The notes under the pieces: generated by a model
Seen by the model: only the letters and a program-made list of their open reading frames with translations
What the model was told of the DNA's origin: nothing
The model's database searches: none
NCBI RefSeq assembly: GCF_012489685.1
Contig: NC_080043.1
Span: forward strand, 45,833,127 to 45,897,126
Reading direction: 5' to 3'
Source: Lotus japonicus
Lineage: Eukaryota; Streptophyta; Magnoliopsida; Fabales; Fabaceae
Length of the DNA: 64,000 nucleotides
In this document: piece after piece, positions 57,149 through 64,000 of the stretch
How the letters are laid out: every line of letters starts with the position of its first letter
How positions within the stretch are numbered: position 1 is the stretch's first letter
Program-made: the position numbers and the translations under genes

Positions 57149-58846
57149 TTATGTCAGGGTGCTCGAATCCGAAAGCAACTTCTTGAACTGAATTAACTGC
57201 ACGAATATGACGTTTCCGCGCCGCGTGGGTGTAGCCTCCACCGCCAAATCCTCCGGCGATGGTATTTATGGTCCCTACGGGCGGTCCTGAATGTTGGGCG
57301 AACGTATCATCAGCCCCTCTTGTGGCGATAGCCGCTGATTCTTGCTTCTTCTCGCCCTTATTGTCTGTTCGCTCCTCTTCTCGCCTATCCGCTTTGTTGC
57401 GATCGCCATTGTAGCGCCACTCCCTTTGGCGATTTCCTCAATATTGTCCAGCACCGAAACGATTGTCCTAACGTTCATCGCCGTGACGCTCGTCTCCTCT
57501 CCCATCGCGCCTAAAGTGTCCCGCCCAAATCAACTTGTCAATCTCCCGCTGCAAAGTCCAGCAGTTGTCCGTGTCATGCCCGATGGACCAATGGTATTCA
57601 CACCACTTCTTGGGATTGGCGTCCCGCGGTTGATACTTTGGGGCTTCTGGCTCATCTACTAGATGTGCGTCTCTCGCCTCGCGGAGCATATCCGTTAAAT
57701 TGGTATTCATCACTATGTCAGTCTCTTCCCGCTGGCGATGAGACTTAGATTGCCAAGGCCGGCGCTGTTCATAATCATCGCGCCATGGATACAACTGCTC
57801 CCTAGACGGTTTTACCACTGCCTTTCCTTTATCCTCTCTCTGCCATCCCCCTTGCCTTCGCCATACTTATCTCTTTTCGCGCGCCTGGGTGACGTGTCGC
57901 CTTTTTCCAGTTTCGCGCGTTTTCTTTTGAAAGCATCGTCCTCCTCATCAAGAATATAAGTGCTAGCGCGAGCACGCATCTCTTCCATTGAACGTGCAGG
58001 CTTGCGTGTCAACTTGTTGTTCAACCTTTCCGGTAACAAACCATTCTTGAATGCTAGAGCACAGGCTCGAGGCTCCTCATCCTCTACCTTGACCGATGCA
58101 GCGCTGTACCTGGCCATATACTTCTTCAGTGACTCTCCTTCTCGCTGGCGAATGTTGTATAAATCATTGATCGTCACCTGCTGATTCTTATTCGCCGAGA
58201 ACTGTACTAGAAACTTGGATGAGAAGTCTCTGAAATTCGAAATTGATCCGCGCGGCAAAGTTGTGAACCACGCCATCGCCGTCGATTTGAAAGTCGATGG
58301 AAACATCCTGCACTTCACCGCATCTGATGCCGCAATTATCACCATCTTCGTGTTGAAATACAGAAGATGATCCTTCGGGTCAGAATCCCCGCTGTAAGAA
58401 TCCAGAACCAACGTTTTCATATTATCTGGAATCGCCACATTCTCAACGTCTTCCGAGAACGGACGGAACTCAGCTACGGAATCCGCTTCTCTGCCTCCAT
58501 CGTCTTGTTTCTCGCGACGGTAGAAATCCAACTGAGCTTGTAAATGCTCATTCCGCTGCTGGATGTCGCCAATGCTGCGCATCATATGGCGCCATTCCTC
58601 CTGCGTCACTACCGGTTGTCGCTCCAGAGTACGTGAATTCTCCAGTGAGCGCTCCTGGGATCCGATCTGCGAATGCGATGGAGGAGGTGGTGGTGATGGA
58701 GGAGGAGAAGGCGGCAAAGAAGTGCGTGTAGCCTGTACTCCCGCTGTTCGCACCGGAGAATCCAAGACAACTCGCTCAGGCCGCCGAGGCGGCGAGATTC
58801 ACTGTCGCACTGGCGAATGATGCTGCTTCCTGCGTCGAGTCTCCAT
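57149..58846 (-). pseudogene. Tat gag
   Basis: The minus strand from ATG 58846 (METRRRKQHH) meets an in-frame TGA at 58799-58801, then is open from about 58790 to 57812. It has a Pro-rich N-terminus and the gag domain (DHLLYFNTKM, KCRMFPSTFKSTAMAWFTTL, FLVQFSANKNQQVTINDLYNI, ESLKKYMARYSA). After a frame change near 57815 it continues with KWCEYHWSIGHDTDNCWTL, the zinc-knuckle-like motif usual in Tat gag, near 57590. It ends at the composite insertion. The product would have formed the particle; the copy is broken. Confidence 0.88.
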
Positions 58847-58993
58847 CTAAACTAGGGATGACACAAACTCGATCAGAAAACGAACGCCGGTCACAGAATC
58901 AGAATCGGAAAACTGCAGAATCGCCTAATCGTAATCAGAGATAGCCTCTTGCACTGTCAATCCACGTGAATGGGAGTAGAAAGTTTATCGGTC

Positions 58994-59010
58994 CCCACAG
59001 ACGGCGCCAA
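58994..59010 (-). other. Tat primer-binding site
   Basis: The minus strand reads TGGCGCCGTCTGTGGGG two bases inside the LTR that starts at 59013. It orients the element to the minus strand. Confidence 0.88.
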
Positions 59011-59012
59011 AT

Positions 59013-59287
59013 GTTCTTGGAATGAACATTAAAGGGAGGGATAGTACCTAGAGAGTGGAAGAATGTGCTAGAGGGATGAGAGAGAGAGAGTGCTGAATTT
59101 CATGTGTTATTTTATCAAATGAGCTAAAAGTCCCTTGCAATTGGTAACTACCTCCTATTTATAGAGCTTGGGCACTACCTATTGGGCCAATTGGGCCTCC
59201 TAAGTTGAGGCCCAACTTAAGGCCAGGCTCTCGCCCTTGGGCGGGCTGAACCCTAGGCGTCGCCCCTCTAGGGGCTCGCCCAGTCCA
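59013..59287 (-). repeat. Tat 5' LTR
   Basis: TGTTCTTGGAATGAAC...CGCCCAGTCCA. About eight differences from the left copy. TATA box CTATAAATAGG on the minus strand at 59156-59163. Confidence 0.87.
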
Positions 59288-59514
59288 CCTTCTTTAACCA
59301 GAATGGATAGAAACGCAGCCACAATGGCGTGAATTCCAGAACTAAAGCCATGCCCATAACAAAAATTATGTGCTTGCTAATTCTAGGATTTTTGGGACTT
59401 TGCACAAGCTCAAAAAACTAACCTTCAAAGATGATGAACGCGGTTTGGATATGATTCAAAGGCGGCAGCTACACCACGGAGGTGACGAACGAAGAAGATG
59501 AAGAACAAAGGCGA

Positions 59515-59870
59515 TTTGGTTCGAATCACAGCGAATACGAAGAACCCGATTGTAACACGGTGATGATGAAGACTGGAGATACAATCCGATTGAAACACAG
59601 GCGGTGAAGAGGAGGCGCGACGGCGACGCGAAAGGTGCGGCGGTAATGGACAGTGGCGGTGATGAACAGGTGCGGAGGCAATTTGGTTCGAATTTGGTTC
59701 GAATCACAGCGAATACAAAGAACCTGATTGTAACACGGTGATGATGAAGACTGGAGATACAATCCGATTGAAACACAGGCGGCGAAGAGGAGGCGCGACA
59801 GCGACGCTACTGGTGCGGCGATGATGGACAGCGGCGGTGATGAACAGGAGCGGCGGTGATGGTTGAAGTG
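59515..59870. repeat. Tandem duplication, period 178 bp
   Basis: TTTGGTTCGAATCACAGCGA recurs at 59515 and 59693, with the following bases conserved (ACACGGTGATGATGAAGACT, then CCGATTGAAACACAGG) up to about 59870. It lies in the GC-rich right part of the MULE-like element. Read on the minus strand the repeats contain Arg/Ser-rich frames without family features. Confidence 0.85.
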
Positions 59871-60140
59871 GCAAAGATGTGAAATTTTAATTTTAGGGTT
59901 CTGAAAAATTATCCCAAATTTAGATTTTTCAGATTTACTATTTTTTGGCTAATTAAATTAATAATTGATTAAAATAAAATTATATACTATTATATTAATT
60001 CATATAGTTGGGGGACCAAACTTTGAGTTTTATTAAGTTGAGATGACATGGCACCCACTTACCGCATGGCTTGCACTGATTGGATAAAACACAAACAACA
60101 TTCCTGCCCCCCTCAAAAACCATCATGTAAAAGTTTGCCC

Positions 60141-60522
60141 TTTATTATTTTAGTTAAAATTTTACAAATAACCTAAATTAAATTCTTATAGTAAAATGGG
60201 AAATCTCACCTGTAAATGCATGCAAATATATCCATTTAATTTGTAGAAGATTCTTTCCATGATTTTTGACAATAAGAAAGACAAGGAAAGGAGATTTTAA
60301 AAGATATATTAAAATCTTATTTTTTTTTTTGGTACATTAAAATCTTATTTCTCGTACATTGCAAATAATAATTCAAATTTACTTAACTTGAAAAGGAAAA
60401 AAAAAACAATAAAACGACATTGCTATAAAACAGTGATGATCTGTAGTCTGTTACTATTCTTCTGATTTCATCTCCTAAACCGTAGAGATTCTGCTACTAA
60501 TTTCCTTAATTTCCATGCTCCC
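60141..60522 (+). promoter_or_regulatory. Upstream region and core promoter of the ERF gene
   Basis: An A/T-rich 382-base stretch between the right end of the transposon stack and the ERF start codon. GCTATAAAACAG at 60422-60433 is a good TATA box, placing transcription start near 60455 and leaving a leader of about 70 bases. ATTAAAATCTTAT occurs twice (60310 and 60344). The gene's distal promoter, if it had one at this locus, has been displaced by transposon DNA. Confidence 0.6.
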
Positions 60523-61248
60523 ATGGAAGGAACAACCATCTTTCGCGAGCACAAAGCCATTACCACTAAGCTTCTAAACTCTGCTAATTTCATCATGTCG
60601 CCTAAAGTCATTCGTATTTCAGTGATGGATCACTACGCCACAGACTCTTCTAGCGAGGAAGAAGAAGAAGATTGTTTACCAAGAGGAAAGAAAGTGGTTA
60701 ATGAGATCAGATTCTGCAAAACTTCTTCATGTTCTTCGAAAAACAACAACAACAACAACAAGAGACAACAGGATCATAATAATGTCTCAAAGTATCGCGG
60801 GGTTCGCCAAAGACCTTGGGGAAGATGGGCTGCTGAGATCCGGGATTCTATTACGCGTAAGCGGGTGTGGCTCGGGACTTATGACACTGCAGAAGAAGCT
60901 GCTATGGTGTATGACAGAGCAGCAATTAATTATAGAGGTGCTGGTGCTGTTACCAATCTCATCAAACCACCACCATCTCATCAGAAAGAAAAAAATGATG
61001 AAGTTGAATCTCTTATTTATAATAATAGTAAGGATCATGATTTGTGTTATTTATCTTCACCTACTTCTGTTATTGTAGTTATGCCTGCGGAAGAGATGGG
61101 TGTGGAAACTTTGGATAAACCTCTTCTTCCTATTGTTACTAATGACAACAATTGCATTGATTTTGATGTTCCTTTTCATCTAGAGGAGGATTTTGAATCA
61201 TGTAAATGGGATTTAGATGATTACTTCAATGAACCTTGGGCTCTGTAA
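60523..61248 (+). CDS. AP2/ERF transcription factor, cytokinin response factor (CRF) type
   Basis: A complete single-exon gene of 241 codons. N-terminal [12 protein letters not shown] (residues 7-18) and [20 protein letters not shown] (27-46) match the CRF domain that defines group VI ERFs. A poly-Asn run (74-79) follows. One AP2 domain spans residues 90-146 ([19 protein letters not shown]...TNL), with the WAAEIRD core typical of the ERF subfamily and GCC-box-like DNA binding. SPTSV at 179-183 resembles the putative MAP-kinase site motif SP(T/V)SVL of CRFs. The C-terminus is acidic, with [14 protein letters not shown], a likely activation region. The start is supported because the N-terminal CRF residues lie after it. 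The nuclear transcription-factor role in cytokinin or stress responses is inferred from the family. RGAGAVTNL, where RGPDAVTNF is usual, is a variant end of AP2. Confidence 0.95.
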   Translation: MEGTTIFREHKAITTKLLNSANFIMSPKVIRISVMDHYATDSSSEEEEEDCLPRGKKVVNEIRFCKTSSCSSKNNNNNNKRQQDHNNVSKYRGVRQRPWGRWAAEIRDSITRKRVWLGTYDTAEEAAMVYDRAAINYRGAGAVTNLIKPPPSHQKEKNDEVESLIYNNSKDHDLCYLSSPTSVIVVMPAEEMGVETLDKPLLPIVTNDNNCIDFDVPFHLEEDFESCKWDLDDYFNEPWAL

Positions 61249-61348
61249 TGAGACATGTAATTTGAATTTAGGGGTCTTTTTTGTTGGAAGAATGTCCATA
61301 ACTCACATTTGAATCTCAGATTCAATTTCTCTTGTGAAATGCTTCTTC

Positions 61349-61372
61349 TTTTTTTTTTTTTTTTTTTTTTTT
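61349..61372. repeat. Poly(T) tract, 24 bp
   Basis: A run of T directly left of the hAT-like MITE, about 100 bases after the ERF stop, in its probable 3' untranslated or flanking sequence. Confidence 0.95.
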
Positions 61373-61384
61373 CTATCTGAGGAC

Positions 61385-61761
61385 CTGTGAAGCACCGGTA
61401 CTTTGAAATTGGCTACGCACCCGCACCGGGTACGTACCAGGTACCGGTACTCCGTGGGTACGCCATGGGTACTTTGAAATCATGTGTTTTTTTTTTTACA
61501 AGCTTTACCATGTGTTTGAATTGTTATTATATGCAAGATATATGAATATTGAGAGATTTGATATGTAATTAATAATATTATGTACCATAGATTATTTGAT
61601 ATTTATTTTTTTACTTCACTATATATATATTTATATATATTTTTAATATATATATTAACGTACCTATAACGTACCCGTACCTAAGATTTTCTAAAAATGT
61701 CGTACCTCGTACCCGGTACCGTACCCGTACCCGGTACCGCACCCGTACCTGTGCATCCTAG
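61385..61761. mobile_element. hAT-like MITE rich in GTACC words
   Basis: A 377-base element flanked by perfect 8-bp duplications CTGAGGAC (61377-61384 and 61762-61769). Ends CTGTGAAGCACCGGTAC and, reversed, CTAGGATGCACAGGTAC form an imperfect terminal inverted repeat of about 17 bases. Both arms carry many GTACCGGTAC/GGTACCCGTACC repeats that could fold into a long hairpin, around an A/T-rich centre. Too short to encode a transposase. Confidence 0.85.
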
Positions 61762-61769
61762 CTGAGGAC

Positions 61770-62338
61770 ATTTAGTTGATTTATTTTTTCCGTTGAATTG
61801 TATGTGTTATTATATTTTTTACAAAAGGTGTGGAGCCGAAAGTGAATACATCCAGATTATCTAGATTATCTGATAGAAACTCAGCAACATGCTAGAGACC
61901 AGCAGAGACCAACTTAGCGATTTTGAAATCTAAACCTATAAGAATATAAGAATATGAGAGTTAAACTTAAAACTATGTTGAGTTGTTCCAATTGAAGTTC
62001 ACATTCTCTGTCTTTTTCTGTTCAACACTCCAGAAACCATAATTTAAATTTGAATTTCATAAAGACAGAAACGTATCTTGGAAGGATGAAATGCGAGGTA
62101 GGCTCCTTGAAGTAGCAATTGTCCTTTTGTTTTTCCAAATTCTGGAAGAGAATGTGAAGTTGTTTTTCTCGTGAAATTGCTGCAGCTTGCTTGTTGAATC
62201 TTATGATGACATAGGGAGAGTGGTATTTCAAAGTTGGGCCAACTTTCTGTTGAAACGTGGATGTGGGGGTGCATCAAGAGCAGAGAGTAGTCTCTATCTA
62301 TGTCAGATGCATGTGTGGACTCCGAGGTTACAATGAAA
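61770..62338. other. Intergenic DNA, no feature recognised
   Basis: A/T-rich sequence with no supported coding frame. The two overlapping minus frames at 62022-62277 have no family features. Confidence 0.5.
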
Positions 62339-62355
62339 AAGTAGCAGATGGAATT

Positions 62356-62718
62356 TTTAATTTTTATTTTTTAATTTCGGTTTCATTCAATTAAGAAGTC
62401 ATAGATGCAACTATGCAAATACATCATTCTGGATGATGGAAGTAATCCGGAGCCTCCTCAATCCACACCAAACAACCCAAATCTAAAGCGAGTTTAGACA
62501 AAGCGTCAGCGGCGCTATTAACAGCTCTACGAACAAAACTAAATTGAAATACATCAAAATGAGAAAGCAATAAACGACACAATCTTTCACCACTGTGTCA
62601 AGATGTGAGAAGCCTTGCTCACTTCTATTCCACTGATTATGAAGAACTAAGCCGTCGGTCTCAAACCAAACACGCCGAAAATCCAGCTCCGCTGCCAACC
62701 GGAGAGCCCACCTCATGC
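62356..62718 (-). mobile_element. 5'-truncated LINE with RNase H-like domain end
   Basis: Flanked by a perfect 17-base duplication AAGTAGCAGATGGAATT (62339-62355 and 62719-62735). The minus strand reads MRWALRLAAELDFRRVWFET and HLDTVVKDC, then after a frame change FVRRAVNSAADALSKLALDL and WIEEAPDYF. This is the RVT_3-type RNase H-like domain found at the 3' end of plant LINE ORF2. It ends in an A-rich tail on the minus strand (T-rich 62356-62380 on the plus strand). Only about 363 bases remain, the normal outcome of incomplete target-primed reverse transcription. Confidence 0.9.
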
Positions 62719-62735
62719 AAGTAGCAGATGGAATT

Positions 62736-62961
62736 AATTTTGATTTAATTATTTTTTAATCAGTGATTATAATTTGTGATAATTGTAGTGAACGGTTTGT
62801 AAATCCTTTTGCAACTGACTTGGCGCCCTATCCATTGGTGGTAAAATTACCCAAACTTTTTCTCTTTAAAGAAAAGGTAAGCTATTAAGCTAGGATTTTA
62901 AGAATTGCAATTTGTACCTCCCATTTTTTAGCCTAACTAATTTAGTTCTTGTAGATCAATA
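62736..62961. other. Intergenic DNA, no feature recognised
   Basis: An A/T-rich stretch without repeats or coding frames that I can support. Confidence 0.5.
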
Positions 62962-63063
62962 ATCCTTTTTAGTCTAATTTACAGAGTCTTTAAGAGTTGG
63001 CGGACAATGGGTATCCTTTTTAGTCTAATTTACAGCGTCTTTAAGAGTTGACGGACAATGGGT
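62962..63063. repeat. 51-bp tandem duplication
   Basis: Two copies (62962-63012 and 63013-63063) of a unit starting ATCCTTTTTAGTCTAATTTA and ending GACAATGGGT, with two substitutions between them. It looks recent and is non-coding. Confidence 0.95.
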
Positions 63064-63119
63064 ACACAAATTTCCAATTTTCTCATCTTACTAAGTAGAA
63101 TTATACAAAATTTGTGCCT

Positions 63120-63714
63120 TGCAATGAAAGCATAGTGGACTGGGCGGGACATAAGGATCCCTTATTCCCGCCCAAATCAAGCATTTAGATGAACGAAAGC
63201 AGCCATGGCGGCGTTTGCGGAACAACATCGAATCCCGCCCTTCCTTTGGACATGCCCACACGCCAGCTGGAAGATTCCTTTAGATTTGTCTTATATGTAT
63301 AGAGGCTTGGGCCCCGGTTGTCAGGCCCAAGTACAGTAAAAGTCCACATCATGATCACTCCCTCTATAAAAGGAGAGGTCAAAACCTTGTAAAAAGTACC
63401 TTTTGAACATTTAATGAGTATATTCCTTTTATGATATTTCTAGTACTTTGCTAGGGTTTACTTTCTGTTAGTCTCTTACGTCCGATCTCCCTAGTACAAA
63501 ACACATAGTATGGTTTGGTTGTAAAGATATGCATGAGAGATTGTAGAGAAAAGATACTAGGAGTCATAAAATGAATAAAGGTTATCTCAAAATGTCTTAG
63601 TAGCCAAAGGCGAGAGTAGTAGAAGAACAAAATGAAATAAACTGATTGAAATTGTATTCAATCTTCTAAGTTCAATACAGTGTTCGAGTTTCTATATAAG
63701 GCTAGTGAAAAAGA
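63120..63714. other. Possible LTR remnant(s)
   Basis: GGGCGGGA/CCCGCCC words near 63137 and 63167 are followed by CTCTATAAAAGGAGAGG (63362-63378) with CT-rich sequence downstream, the look of an LTR core promoter on the plus strand. A second TATA-like CTATATAAGG lies near 63691. No paired LTR is present in the window, so the nature is uncertain. Confidence 0.3.
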
Positions 63715-63955
63715 CGCATGAGACTCAGTTGAACACGTTCATGAGCAATGTGATAATTGATGTCCAAATGCTTCATCCTCTCGTGAAACACAGAATTTTC
63801 AGCAATTTGCAAAGCATTTTGTTTATCGCAAAGGAGATAACTTAATCCATTACAATCCAAATGGCCTGTGTAGAGTGGTTTTAATGGAAGTGATCTCAGT
63901 CAAATTATTCCGAAAGAGGATGATATTATCAACATAAGACTTCAGAGAAGAATAT
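63715..63955 (-). pseudogene. Ty1/copia pol fragment (RT motif joined to RNase H end)
   Basis: The minus strand reads SYVDNIILFRN, an altered version of the copia RT YVDDII motif, near 63915-63945. Near 63735-63830 it reads CDKQNALQIAENSVFHERMKH, corresponding to the CDNQSA and NPVFHERTKHI blocks of copia RNase H. The several hundred residues that normally lie between are deleted. A clearly dead relic. Confidence 0.7.
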
Positions 63956-63957
63956 AT

Positions 63958-64000
63958 TGTAAGACCCGGAAATACATAACTAAATAAATTATTTATTTTC
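63958..64000. repeat. Possible start of another LTR
   Basis: TGTAAGACCCGGAAATAC begins here, a start seen in many long plant gypsy LTRs, and runs off the window edge after 43 bases. Cannot be confirmed without the continuation. Confidence 0.25.

Larger units (their letters stand above)
32962..59287 (-). mobile_element. Ty3/gypsy Tat/Retand-type retrotransposon, host of two nested insertions
   Basis: LTRs of about 276 bp (32962-33237 and 59013-59287) differ at about eight sites by eye. The minus strand reads gag, protease, RT, RNase H and integrase from right to left, and a plus-strand extra ORF lies between integrase and the left LTR, the arrangement known in the Tat lineage. The primer-binding site is TGGCGCCGTCTGTGGGG. 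Flanks GCTTC (32957-32961) and CCTTC (59288-59292) are a likely target duplication with one mismatch. Removing A2 and the composite leaves about 10.6 kb. Coding parts carry multiple stops and frameshifts, so the copy is dead. I could not find a convincing polypurine tract beside the left LTR. Confidence 0.85.
28282..60140. mobile_element. Putative MULE-like DNA transposon filled by nested retrotransposons
   Basis: The left end (GGGCAAGCTT...) and the reverse complement of the right end (GGGCAAACTT...) share spaced blocks in the same order: GGGCAA, a G- or C-run, CCATGTCATC, TTTGGTCCC and CCCCCAACTA. The flanks are TTTATTAT on both sides (28274-28281 and 60141-60148). This fits a long, diverged terminal inverted repeat with an 8-bp target duplication, as in MULE- or hAT-class elements. 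No transposase was found. Without the Tat element and its contents it would be about 5.5 kb. The target duplication is A/T-rich and could match by chance, so the call is tentative. Confidence 0.4.

Noticed and set aside
57275..57662. Small ORFs on both strands at the composite/Tat gag border
   Set aside because: They are out-of-frame readings of the Tat gag C-terminal region and do not match any domain.
59456..59776. Two overlapping minus-strand frames of 106 and 78 codons
   Set aside because: They arise from the 178-base tandem duplication; the repeated Ser/Arg/Phe-rich peptide has no family features.

Overview
The window is plant nuclear DNA, almost certainly from an angiosperm eudicot and plausibly a legume (a guess from overall style, not proven). 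It holds one clearly intact host gene, a single-exon AP2/ERF transcription factor of the cytokinin-response-factor type at 60523-61248. Nearly everything to its left is a stack of transposable elements inserted into one another. No bacterial features, rRNA genes or CRISPR arrays were seen.

Layout. (1) 1-11075: a Ty3/gypsy element of Tekay/Del chromovirus type, minus strand, called A1 here, with about 3.57-kb LTRs; its left LTR starts outside the window. A1 sits in the reverse-transcriptase region of an older Tekay-like element, B, whose remains are 11076-11720, 23843-24794 and the LTR 24795-28180. (2) 11721-23842: a complete Ty1/copia SIRE/Maximus-type element, plus strand, inserted in the gag of B, with target-site duplication (TSD) GCAAG, gag, pol and an envelope-like ORF. 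(3) 28181-28281: a short older flank. (4) 28282-60140: a putative DNA transposon with MULE-like diverged terminal inverted repeats and an 8-bp TSD. It carries tRNA-like patches and a degenerate minisatellite and has been filled by retrotransposons. (5) 32962-59287: a Ty3/gypsy Tat/Retand-type element, minus strand, about 10.6 kb once insertions are subtracted, with an antisense, intron-containing extra ORF. A second Tekay element, A2 (38327-49628, TSD ATTTC), lies in its integrase. A composite with three LTRs (52724-57143, TSD GATTG) lies between its gag and protease. (6) 60141-64000: the ERF gene, a hAT-like MITE (TSD CTGAGGAC), a 5'-truncated LINE (17-bp TSD) and copia debris.

Transposition logic. 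SIRE, A1 and A2 have LTR pairs that look almost identical by eye and are recent; the Tat LTR pair is more diverged, about 3 percent. A1 and A2 share the same gutted interior: no capsid domain, no active protease and no reverse transcriptase core. They look like copies of a non-autonomous family moved by enzymes supplied in trans. The composite element also lacks pol. The most unusual structures are the three-LTR composite with two opposed primer-binding sites, the antisense ORFs with their own TATA boxes in the SIRE and Tat elements, and the tRNA-like/minisatellite region at 29.4-31.6 kb. Divergence values were estimated by eye, and family names come from motif recognition rather than database searches.
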